From assembly GCA_046727895.1 (NCBI GenBank), contig JBKPDM010000057.1:1-7650 (forward strand): DNA of 7,650 nucleotides. Reading direction: 5' to 3'. Source of the stretch: DATAOG01 sp046727895. Lineage in GTDB: Bacteria; Pseudomonadota; Alphaproteobacteria; Geminicoccales; Geminicoccaceae. A model generated the notes under the pieces. It was not told where the DNA came from. It did no database searches and was given only the letters and a program-made list of their open reading frames with translations. Below, piece by piece: positions 1 through 7,000 of this stretch (within the stretch, counting starts at the first letter, position 1; every line of letters begins with the position of its first letter). The position numbers and the translations under genes were made by a program.

Positions 1-248
1 TGACTGATGCCGGCCAGCCCATCACCCAGGCTGAGATCTGTTTCCGTCACGCCCTCGATATCGCCCGCGGACAACAAGCCAGATCTCTCGAGCTTCGCGC
101 CGCGACCAGCCTCGCCCGCCTCTGGCGCGATCAGGGCAGGCGCGCTGAGGCTCATGACCTACTCGCCCCCGTGTACGACTGGTTCACCGAGGGTTTCGAT
201 ACCGCCGACCTCAAAGAGGCCAAGGCCCTGCTTGACGGGCTCGGCTGA
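1..248 (+). CDS. C-terminal tail of TPR-type cyclase/ATPase regulator (partial, 5' end outside window)
   Basis: The frame beginning at base 3 is open for 81 codons and stops with TGA at 246-248. It reads as helical, Ala/Arg/Leu-rich TPR-like sequence containing SLELRAATSLARLWRDQGRR and then LAPVYDWFTEGFDTADL, ending KEAKALLDGLG. From family knowledge, this ending (a last TPR, then an 'APVYxWFTEGFDTxDLKEAKALL' tail) is typical of large proteins that carry a class III cyclase domain or a winged-helix region, an AAA/STAND ATPase and a TPR array. The catalytic part lies outside the window, so cyclase versus ATPase-only cannot be decided. The next gene on the right is on the opposite strand, so this gene ends in a convergent gap. 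No clear terminator follows directly. The forward frame from 7 to 627 across the same bases is an overlapping shadow. Confidence 0.8.
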   Translation, partial: TDAGQPITQAEICFRHALDIARGQQARSLELRAATSLARLWRDQGRRAEAHDLLAPVYDWFTEGFDTADLKEAKALLDGLG

Positions 249-299
249 ACACGTCCGGATTTGGCTGCAGGGGCGGGCTGCGATGGCAGCGGACACAGC

Positions 300-458
300 C
301 GCCGGTTCGACACGGTGCTGGGCCCGATCGGCTTCGACCAGAAAGGCGACGTCGCCCTGCAAAGCCCGGTCGTGTACGTCTGGCACGCGGACGGTGCCCA
401 CATGCTCCAACAGGGCTCGGTGTCAGCTGCCTGCAGTTCATCAATCTCGGCTCCATAG
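300..458 (+). pseudogene. Relic of a branched-chain amino-acid ABC transporter substrate-binding protein (C-terminal fragment)
   Basis: The frame read from 300 gives RRFDTVLGPIGFDQKGDV followed by about six residues and VVYVWHADGAHML, then unrelated residues to a TAG at 456-458. The 'FDTVxGPIGFDxKGDV...YVWxxDG' pattern is what the extreme C-terminus of LivJ-like periplasmic binding proteins (Peripla_BP_6 family, branched-chain amino-acid or amide uptake) looks like. The full family protein is about 370-420 residues; only about 35 residues are recognisable here. The upstream frame runs just to the end of the TPR gene, with no signal peptide or ligand-binding lobe, so this cannot be functional. 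Another frame just upstream (around 260-300) reads WLQGRAAMAADTAAG, which might be frameshifted further relic, but that is weak. The fragment suggests a gene was deleted or interrupted here, perhaps in the event that placed the repeat at 492-564. The gene identity is recognition from memory, not a search. Confidence 0.6.
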
Positions 459-491
459 TCGACCTTCCGGGGGACGTAAACCTGGTAGATC

Positions 492-564
492 GCTGGAGCG
501 AAGCCCAGCTTTTCCGCGCCTTTTTGCCTCCAGGCGCTCCTGCAACGGACGTTATGGGATGGGA
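492..564 (+). repeat. Repeat element copy 1 (long form: two stem-loops plus 17-nt core)
   Basis: The core GACGTTATGGGATGGGA is at 548-564. Upstream, GCTGG (492-496) can pair with CCAGC (505-509), a short first stem followed by TTTT at 510-513. A second stem pairs GCGCCT (516-521) with AGGCGC (532-537) around a 10-nt loop. Bases 501-523 are identical to 7470-7492, and bases 542-564 are identical to 7510-7532. The sequence between them differs, with one indel, but still folds. The element sits between two convergent gene ends. It resembles a dispersed palindromic element; its family is not recognised. Confidence 0.8.
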
Positions 565-722
565 AATCAAGCAACCAAGAAGCGGTTTTGGAAGGTCGAC
601 GGCCGCAGCCGAGGGTCGGCTCTATGACCTACAGCGGCCGAGTGCCAGCAGCACCGCCACGGTCGAGCGTAGCCACATCGGCGGACCAACAGCCTACGTG
701 ACGCAAACGAAGCATCCGGCCG

Positions 723-2483
723 TCAGTCCGGTAGTCCCGCCTTGCGAAGCAGCGCCAACAGACGTTCGTGATCCTCGTTGCGCGCGAACCGCAGCATCAC
801 GCCCGGAACCACGGAGCCAACCCTGAGGTCGGGTCGCTGGGCGAGGCAGTCCTCCACGGCCAATCGTGCTTCGTCGGCCTGGCCCAAGGCGGCGGCCGCC
901 GCCGCCCAGATGATCGCACCCTGCAAATGTGGCCGCGACCGGGCTACGTTCTTGGCTTCGCGCAGGGCCGCTTCGTAGTCGGCCGCCACAAAGTGCGCAA
1001 CCGCGATGTACGAGTGGCGCCAAAAATTTGACGGATCGCGGGGATTGAGCTTCAGGGCCAGCCGACACGCCTCGATCGCTTCCTGGGGACGTCCAAGCAG
1101 CCCGAGACATGCTCCCAAGTTGGACAGGACAATCGAGCAACTCGGGTTGATCTCCAGAGCGCGGTTGCACTCCGCGATGGCGTCCTCGAGTCGCCCGGCC
1201 TCCATATAGGCCCACACCATGAGCACGTGCGCCTGCTCATCATGTGGAGCGAGCCGTAAGGCCGCTCTTGCCAGCTCCAAGGCCCGAGCCACGTTCGCAC
1301 CGTCGCGCGCAATCTCTCCGAACCACATGTGACTGAGGAAGACCGCCCCACGCACCCGGTGAGCCACCGGATTCGACGGATCCATCCGGAGCGCGCGCTC
1401 GACGAGGTCGGACGCCTCCGCGTTGGCTTCGGGAGTCTGATCATACGTTCTGGCCCATGCGCGTGCGACCAGGTCTCTCGCTTTGAAATCGGTGGATGGC
1501 CTGGACTCAGCCGAGTGGCCCTCCGCTAAGAGGACCTGCGTCTCGGTCGAGGCGGCGACGCTCCGCGTAATCTCGTCCTGGATCTCGAAGATGTCGGCCA
1601 GAGGGCGGTCATACCGCTCCGCCCAGACGTGGTGGCCGGTGGCCGCGTCGATCAATTGCGCCGTGACCCGCAGGCGCTCTCCCGCACGGCGGGCGCTGCC
1701 CTCCATGACGTAGCGTACGCCGAGCTCGTTGGCGACCCGCTTCACGTCCATCGGCTTGCCCTTGTAAGTGAAAGTCGAGGTGCGCGCGATGACCCAAAGG
1801 GCGCTGATGCGCGAGAGCGCCGTGATGATGTCCTCGGTGAGGCCGTCGACGAAGAACTCCTGCTCGGGATCGCCGCTCATGTTGGCAAACGGCAGTACCG
1901 CTATCGAAGGCTTTGTCGGGACCGGCGATCCCAGATTGCTCCGGACGACTTCCGGGCCGCCGGTCACGCGGTAGACGCGGACGGGACGAGAGATGTTCTT
2001 CAACGCCTGGTCGCCCAAGTCCTCGTAGGCGACCGGGACACGCCTTCCCACCTGCTCGAAGACGCTGCCCGAGATGCAGATCCCGCCGGGGTCGGCCATC
2101 GCCTCGAGGCGCGCCGCGACGTTGACGCCGTCGCCTTGGATGTCGAGACCATCGATGATCACGTCGCCGAGGTTGACGCCAACACGCAAGACGATCGCTT
2201 GATCATCGGGCAGCTCGCCATTGGCTTCCGCCATGCGCTTTTGCAATTCGATCGCGCATTGCACGGCGTTGACCGCGCTTGCGAATTCGACCAATACGCC
2301 ATCGCCCATCAGTTTGACGATGCGGCCCTGGTGCTCTGCCACCAGTGGTTTAAGGATGCCCTCTCGTCGCTCCTTCAGCACCGCGAGCGTGCCGGTCTCA
2401 TCCTTCTCTGCGAGCCGGCTGTAACCGACCACATCGGCGGCGAGGATGGCGGCGAGGCGGCGCTGCGCGCGTTCTCCGGCCAT
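723..2483 (-). CDS. Class III adenylate cyclase with TolB/FlgO-like domain and TPR repeats
   Basis: This complete 586-residue protein is predicted to make cAMP from ATP as a cytoplasmic homodimer. Residues 8-170 form the cyclase domain. D17 in ILAADVVGYS and D61 in KLMGDGVLVEF are the two metal-binding Asp, K57 and D114 (in DIQGDGVN) occupy the adenine-selecting positions, and N121 and R125 are the transition-state pair, so every expected catalytic residue is present. Residues 190-312 (KPSIAVLPFANMSGDPEQEF, then GLTEDIITAL, YVMEGSARR, VWAERYDR) match the TolB N-terminal/FlgO-like domain common in these cyclases. Residues about 335-560 are TPR-like helices, for example EDAIAECNRALEINP and QEAIEACRLALKLNP, probably a sensing or protein-binding platform. 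There is no membrane segment or signal peptide. The ATG at 2483 fits the conserved family start (RRLAAILAADVVGYSRL), and a GAAAGG lies about 11 nt upstream on that strand. The architecture is known to be strongly expanded in rhizobial genomes. Its input signal cannot be read from the sequence. Confidence 0.95.
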   Translation of the reverse strand: MAGERAQRRLAAILAADVVGYSRLAEKDETGTLAVLKERREGILKPLVAEHQGRIVKLMGDGVLVEFASAVNAVQCAIELQKRMAEANGELPDDQAIVLRVGVNLGDVIIDGLDIQGDGVNVAARLEAMADPGGICISGSVFEQVGRRVPVAYEDLGDQALKNISRPVRVYRVTGGPEVVRSNLGSPVPTKPSIAVLPFANMSGDPEQEFFVDGLTEDIITALSRISALWVIARTSTFTYKGKPMDVKRVANELGVRYVMEGSARRAGERLRVTAQLIDAATGHHVWAERYDRPLADIFEIQDEITRSVAASTETQVLLAEGHSAESRPSTDFKARDLVARAWARTYDQTPEANAEASDLVERALRMDPSNPVAHRVRGAVFLSHMWFGEIARDGANVARALELARAALRLAPHDEQAHVLMVWAYMEAGRLEDAIAECNRALEINPSCSIVLSNLGACLGLLGRPQEAIEACRLALKLNPRDPSNFWRHSYIAVAHFVAADYEAALREAKNVARSRPHLQGAIIWAAAAAALGQADEARLAVEDCLAQRPDLRVGSVVPGVMLRFARNEDHERLLALLRKAGLPD

Positions 2484-2739
2484 GTGGTACGACGCCTTTC
2501 AGAAAGGGCATTCGACAGGAATGTATTGGTGCCATGGGAAGGAGTCTATTGGCCCTGATTTCCGGAATGGGTCACCTGGAGACGATCGAGGACCACACGG
2601 AGCAGGTCAGCTCTGCCCGGACGACGGGCGATGACAGCGTCCGGGTGCGCGGGGGTCCTGGCTCAGCTTTCCGGAGGTCCTCACAGGAACAACTCCGGTA
2701 ACCGGCTTAACTACATCGGTTTTCGGGTTGCCAGGACGC

Positions 2740-2754
2740 TTTCGCGTAGCGAAA
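2740..2754. promoter_or_regulatory. Short perfect hairpin next to the AT-rich stretch
   Basis: TTTCGC (2740-2745), loop GTA, GCGAAA (2749-2754) forms a perfect 6-bp inverted repeat. It sits at the edge of the most AT-rich stretch in the window, between divergent genes, where an operator would be plausible. No regulator family is recognised, and a chance origin is possible for such a short palindrome. Confidence 0.3.
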
Positions 2755-2794
2755 ACTAGCCTATTGATAACTAACCATTTTACCTCCATTGGGA

Positions 2795-2846
2795 TCGGGG
2801 CCAGCCCCGACCGCACAAGCCCATAGCAGGACGTTATGGGATGGGA
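2795..2846 (+). repeat. Repeat copy 2 (hairpin plus 17-nt core)
   Basis: The 17-nt core GACGTTATGGGATGGGA lies at 2830-2846, identical to the other three copies. It is preceded by a perfect 7-bp stem TCGGGGC/GCCCCGA (2795-2801 and 2804-2810, loop CA). Its sequence is unrelated to the stems of copies 1 and 4, but it is likewise a GC-rich hairpin 5' of the core. CCATA just before the core (2821-2825) can also pair with TATGG inside it. The core contains ATG triplets that open a forward frame in register with the methyltransferase, but the conserved start of that gene is at 2970. Confidence 0.7.
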
Positions 2847-2969
2847 AGAAGTCGCGGACCTAAAGGTCTTTTCGGCCTCGATCACCAGGGAATTTTCAGC
2901 CAGCCCCCGGAGGGCTACCAACATGCTATTAAGCTCTCCTGCCCAAGGCCACGTCGTTGGGGTTCACAC

Positions 2970-3782
2970 ATGGTGGAAAGTGACAAGGCGTTCGTCGGAT
3001 CGATACCGGAAATCTACGACCGCTATCTGGTACCCTTAATCTTCGAGGCCTACGCCGCCGATCTCGCCGAGCGCATCGACGCACTCGCCCCGAAAGCGGT
3101 GCTCGAGACAGCAGCCGGCAGCGGCGTGGCGACCCGTGCCGTGGCGCGCCGGCTCGCAGCCGACGCCCGCCTCGTCGTCACCGACCTCAATCAGCCGATG
3201 CTCGACTACGCCGCGCGCCGGCAGGGGAGAGACGATCGGATCACGTGGCGGCAGGCCAACGCTCTGGAGCTTCCGTTCGGGGACTGTTCTTTCGACGCGC
3301 TCGTCTGCCAGTTCGGTGTCATGTTTTTTCCCGACCGCGTAGCAGCCTACGTGGAGGCGCGGCGCGTCCTCGAGCCGGGAGGCAGCTTCCTCTTCAATGT
3401 CTGGGACCGAATCGAGGCGAACGAGTTTGCCCACGTGGTGAATGAGGCGGCGGGCTCGGTCTTCCCTGAGGACCCGCCCCGATTTCTCGCGCGCACGCCG
3501 CACGGGTACCATGAGGTCGAGTTGATCCGCGATGAGCTCCGAAGCGCCGGGTTCTCGGACGTCTCGATCCTGACCAAGGAGGAGACCAGCCGCGCGCCGT
3601 CGCCCCGTGAGCCGGCGGTCGCTTATTGTCAAGGGACGCCTCTGCGCAACGAGATCGAGGCGCGCGCCCCGAGCCTCCTCGACCATGTCACCGATCGGGC
3701 AACCGAGGCCATCGCCAGACGCCATGGACGCGGTCCGGTTTCCGGACGAATCCAGGGTCACGTCGTCGTCGCGGTGCGTTGA
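2970..3782 (+). CDS. Class I SAM-dependent methyltransferase
   Basis: This 270-residue cytosolic methyltransferase probably acts on a small molecule; its substrate is unknown. The AdoMet site is visible. Motif I is VLETAAGSGVATRAVA (44-59), the acidic residue ending strand 2 is D72 in VVTDLNQPML, and the next contact region is QANALELPFGDCSFDAL (95-111), where many relatives have Asp instead of N97. A post-motif helix follows with VLEPGGSFLFNVWD (133-146). The start MVESDKAFVGSIPEIYDRYL and the end GRIQGHVVVAVR match the usual boundaries of a Methyltransf_11/25-type subfamily, so the protein looks complete. The in-frame ATG at 2841 would add 43 non-conserved residues read from the repeat and is rejected. 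The Shine-Dalgarno signal is weak (GTTGGGG, 2956-2962). The gene stands alone between repeat copies 2 and 3, divergent from the cyclase to its left. No partner gene hints at a substrate. Confidence 0.9.
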   Translation: MVESDKAFVGSIPEIYDRYLVPLIFEAYAADLAERIDALAPKAVLETAAGSGVATRAVARRLAADARLVVTDLNQPMLDYAARRQGRDDRITWRQANALELPFGDCSFDALVCQFGVMFFPDRVAAYVEARRVLEPGGSFLFNVWDRIEANEFAHVVNEAAGSVFPEDPPRFLARTPHGYHEVELIRDELRSAGFSDVSILTKEETSRAPSPREPAVAYCQGTPLRNEIEARAPSLLDHVTDRATEAIARRHGRGPVSGRIQGHVVVAVR

Positions 3783-3841
3783 GCTACGGGCGGGGACGAG
3801 CTCGGTCGGCGGCTCACTCGCTACGGCCTGACGCTTAACCA

Positions 3842-3876
3842 GACGTTATGGGATGGGAACCGAGCAAGGGGCTCGG
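3842..3876 (+). repeat. Repeat copy 3 (17-nt core with 3' hairpin)
   Basis: The core GACGTTATGGGATGGGA at 3842-3858 is identical to the other three copies. The shared 5' hairpins of copies 1 and 4 are missing. Instead, a 6-bp stem CCGAGC/GCTCGG (3860-3865 and 3871-3876, loop AAGGG) follows directly. It begins 60 bases after the methyltransferase stop codon. The variation in flanks around an invariant core suggests the core is the functional or mobile part. Confidence 0.7.
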
Positions 3877-3990
3877 GACGACGACACGGAGGCGACTGTC
3901 GGTCAACAGGCTTCCGCTGCTGGATCGGCAAAGTCGAAGGAAGCACGAACTGGTCTGACGGTCGCGGGTTGACCCGAAGCGGCCGCCCCC

Positions 3991-4023
3991 GTGGGCCAGG
4001 AGGCCACGAGCGGATTCGTGGCC
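3991..4023 (+). promoter_or_regulatory. Overlapping alternative hairpins upstream of the large cyclase gene
   Basis: GGCCACGA (4002-4009) pairs perfectly with TCGTGGCC (4016-4023) around the loop GCGGAT, an 8-bp stem. The same left arm can instead pair with GTGGGCC (3991-3997), with one bulged G and a 4-nt loop. The two pairings exclude each other. The structure lies about 50 bases before the ribosome binding site. There is no T-run after it, so it is not a standard intrinsic terminator. It could be an operator or a leader fold, or only a by-product of high GC. Confidence 0.35.
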
Positions 4024-4070
4024 GCTGAATTGCCGTTCTGATAACGTCGGGGTCCTTTAGCCAATTGCTC

Positions 4071-4086
4071 GGCGAGGGCTGGGGTG
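4071..4086 (+). promoter_or_regulatory. Ribosome binding site fixing a GTG start
   Basis: GGCGAGGG at 4071-4078 lies five bases before a GTG at 4084-4086. No in-frame ATG lies between the upstream in-frame stop (TAA at 4042-4044) and this GTG. The protein read from it begins exactly at the usual start of the SAM domain (MDIAAWLQELGL), so the GTG is the best start. Confidence 0.7.
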
Positions 4087-7000
4087 GACATTGCGGCGTG
4101 GCTGCAGGAGCTAGGTCTGGAGCGCTACGAGCAGGCGTTCCGGGAGAACGAGATCGATGCCGAGATCCTGCAACGGCTTACCGCGGAGGACCTGACGTCA
4201 ATCGGGGTGACCGCTATCGGCCACCGGCGCAAACTCCTCGACGCCATCGCAGCCTTGCGCACCGGGCACCATGCGCCAGCATCCGCTCGGCCGGTCGGCG
4301 ATCGTCCGGAGATAGCCGCCCCGGCACTTCCTGAAGGTGAGCGACGGCAGGTGGCCGTGCTGTTCGCCGACCTCGCGGGCTACACGGCGCTGAGCCAGGA
4401 GCTCGACGCCGAGGAGGTTCATGCCCTGCTCGGGCGCTTCTTCGAGCGAGCTGACCGCATCGTCGAGGACCACGGCGGCCGGGTCGATAAGCACATCGGC
4501 GATTGCGTCATGGCGGTATTCGGTGCGCCGGTCGCGCACGGCAACGATGCTGAGCGTGCCGTTCGTGCATCGCTCGTCCTCCGAGATGCCATGCAAGGGC
4601 TCGGCGCGGACGTGGGCCGTCCTGTTCGCGTTCACGTCGGCATCGCCGCCGGCCAGGTGGTGGCGAGCGGGATCGGCAGCGCGGGCTATTCCGAGTACGC
4701 TGTGACGGGCGAGTCGGTGAACCTCGCCTCACGCCTTACCGACGCCGCGGCCGCCGACGAAATCCTGATCTCAGACGGGGTGCAGCGGGCCCTCGCCGAG
4801 CGACTGGACTGTCAGGACGCCGGCGCGCTCGCGGTCAAAGGGTTTGCCGAGCCGGTGCGTGCATGGCGGCTACGCAGCCTGCGCGCCGCCGCGACGGACC
4901 AGCGGCCGTTCGTCGGCCGTCGCGGGGAACTGCAGCATTTGCTGGCAGTACTGGCGGCGTGTCGAGAGGCCGGACGCGGGCAAGCGCTTTACCTACGGGG
5001 CGAAGCCGGAATCGGTAAGACGCGCCTAGTCGAGGAGTTTCGACTTGCGGCACACGATGCGGGCTTCGCCTGCCACACCGGGCTTGTCCTCGACTTCGGC
5101 ACCGGCACCGGGCGCGATGCGATCCGCGCGCTCGTGCGCGATCTCCTTGGTCTCGACCTCACGAGCGACGTGGAGGCGGCGCGCGCGGCCGCCGCGAGCG
5201 CGCTGGCCGCGGGCCTGGTGACCGCCGACGAGGCGGTCTTCGTCCACGACCTGCTCGACCTGCCGCAGCCGACGGAGCTGCGCGCCGTCTATGCTGCCAT
5301 GGACAACGCGGCTCGCGATTGGGGCCGGCAGGAGGCGGTGACACACTTGGTCGAGCGGGCGAGCCGGGCACAGCCGCGCTTGTTGGTGGTCGAGGATCTG
5401 CACTGGGCGGACCGTATGACGCTGATGCAGCTGGCCAGGCTAACGTCCGTCGTCGCCAGGTGCCCGGCACTCCTGGTCATAACCTCGCGCATCGAGGGCG
5501 ACCCGCTCGACCGCGACTGGCGGAGCCGGACAGACGACGCTCCGCTGGTGACGATCGACCTTGGCCCGCTGCGGACCGACGAAGCGCTGTCGCTGGCGAG
5601 CGGGTTCTCCGCTGTGGCGGACAAGTTCATAGCGCGCTGCGTCGAGCGCGCGGCCGGCAACCCCCTGTTCCTCGTCCAGCTCCTGCGCCACGCCGAGGAG
5701 ATCGCGGAGGCCGGCGTGCCCGGCTCGGTGCAGAGCCTCATGCAGGCGCGAATGGACCGGCTGGAGCCAGCGGACAAAGCGGCCCTGCAGGCGGCGTCCG
5801 TGCTCGGCCAGCGCTTCGAGCGCGACGTCGTGGCCCACTTGCTCGGCCGGACGGGCTACGACCCGGAGCGGCTCGTGAGGCAACTCCTCGTCCGCCCTGA
5901 GGGCGGGGCCTTCCTGTTCGCGCACGCGCTGATCCGGGACGCCGTCTACGACACCCTGCTCAAGAGCCGTCGACGCGAGCTGCACCGACGGGCGGCGGAC
6001 TGGTTCGAGCACCGCGACCCAGTGCTGCAGGCCGAGCACCTCGACCGGGCGGAAGATCCCGCTGCCCCCCGCGCCTACCTCGCTGCAGCCCGGTCGGCCG
6101 CCGCCGGCTACCGCTACGAACTGGCCCAGCGCCTGGTCGAGCGGGGTCAGGCACTGGCCGTCGAGCCTTCCGATCGATTCTCCTTGAAATGCCTTCAGGG
6201 GGACATCCTGCACGACCTGGGTGCGATGTCAGCTGCTGCCAGCGCCTACGAAGGTGCGATGGCTGCGGCGGGGAGCGACACCGAGCGATGCCGGGTGTGG
6301 CTCGGGCTCGCGGCGGTGAAGCGGGTCACGGATGACTTGGATGGCGCGTTCGCAGACCTGGACCGGGCTGAGACGGCTGCTGTCGAGCAGAGTATGATCG
6401 CGGAACAGGCACGCAGCCATTTCCTGCGCGGCAATCTCCTCTTCCCGCGCGGCGACATAGAAGGCTGCGTGCGCGAGCACCGCCTGGGTCTGGAACTGGC
6501 GCGGCAGGCAGCATCGGTTGAGCTCGAAGCCATAGCGCTCGGCGGCGTCGGCGACGCCGAGTACATGCGCGGTCGCATGATTAGCGCGCACAAGGGCTTC
6601 AGACGCTGCATTGAGCTCGCCCGGCAGCAGGGTCTCGGTCGCATCGAGGTCGCCAACCGGCCGATGGCGGCCATTACCCGATGGTACACGGGCGACGCGG
6701 CCGGGGCGCTTGACGATGCGCTCGCGGCCGTCGCCGCGGCAGCGAAGGTCGGCCACCAGCGGGCGGAGATGATTGGCCACCACGGCGCCTACTTCTGCCG
6801 CCGCGAGATGTGGGAGGTCGACGCTGCGTCGAGCCATGTCGAAGAGGCGTTGACGCTCGCGCAGCGCCTCGGCGCGAGGCGGTTCGAGGCGCAAGCGCTG
6901 GCCTTCCGTGGCGAGCTGCAGCGGATGGCCGGGCGTCGCTCGGAAGCGGTGAACGATGTCGGCGAAGCATTAAGCATCGCCCGCGAGACCGGGATGGCGT

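Larger units (their letters stand above)
249..722. other. Convergent intergenic region with a gene relic and repeat copy 1
   Basis: This 474-base gap lies between the 3' end of the TPR tail (+) and the 3' end of the cyclase gene (-). It holds a decayed binding-protein fragment at about 300-458 and the two-hairpin repeat element at 492-564. From about 565 to 722 I see no convincing gene, RNA or terminator. An open forward frame from 524 to 826 starts upstream of the repeat and runs into the 3' end of the cyclase gene, and I regard it as spurious. Confidence 0.6.
2484..2969. other. Divergent intergenic region with AT-rich stretch, hairpins and repeat copy 2
   Basis: The cyclase (-) and methyltransferase (+) are transcribed away from each other, so both promoters should lie in these 486 bases. 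Visible items are a CCGGT-A-ACCGG inverted repeat (2695-2705), a TTTCGC-GTA-GCGAAA hairpin (2740-2754), an unusually AT-rich run at about 2750-2790 containing TTGATAACTAACCATTTTAC, a TCGGGGC-CA-GCCCCGA hairpin (2795-2810) and the repeat core at 2830-2846. No -35/-10 pair with good spacing was found in either direction. A 60-codon reverse frame at 2607-2789 starts MEVKWLVINRLVFATRKRPG. It lacks a ribosome binding site and is not recognised, so it is not called. Confidence 0.6.
3783..4083. other. Intergenic leader region with repeat copy 3 and stacked hairpins
   Basis: These 301 bases between the methyltransferase and the large cyclase hold the repeat core (3842-3858), a CCGAGC/GCTCGG hairpin immediately after it (3860-3876), a CGGGT-TG-ACCCG inverted repeat (3965-3976) and overlapping GC-rich stems at 3991-4023. 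Two short forward frames open at the ATGs inside the repeat (3848 and 3853) and close within about 120 bases. I do not consider them genes. No clear promoter boxes were found. Confidence 0.6.

Noticed and set aside
7..627. 206-codon forward frame covering the left end
   Set aside because: It overlaps the TPR tail in a different frame, then reads through the binding-protein relic and the repeat element. Its composition (Ser/Arg/Pro-rich) is that of an off-frame translation.
1629..2558. 309-codon forward open frame antisense to the cyclase
   Set aside because: It mirrors a high-GC gene with clear catalytic motifs on the other strand. Its translation is Arg/Asp/Val-rich with no recognisable domain.
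2607..2789. 60-codon reverse frame beginning MEVKWLVINRLVFATRKRPG
   Set aside because: The start looks protein-like, but there is no ribosome binding site, the second half is low-quality Pro/Arg/Ser sequence, and I do not recognise it. It could be a relic; a blastp search would decide.
2841..2969. N-terminal extension of the methyltransferase from an ATG in the repeat
   Set aside because: The 43 extra residues have no family counterpart and come partly from repeat DNA. The conserved start MVESDKAFVGSIPEIYDRYL begins at 2970.
3036..3761. 241-codon reverse open frame antisense to the methyltransferase
   Set aside because: It lies entirely over a well-supported AdoMet-binding protein, has no recognisable motif, and is typical of antisense frames in GC-rich DNA.
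5440..6213. 257-codon reverse open frame inside the large cyclase gene
   Set aside because: It is a shadow of the ATPase/TPR coding region, without motifs or a ribosome binding site.
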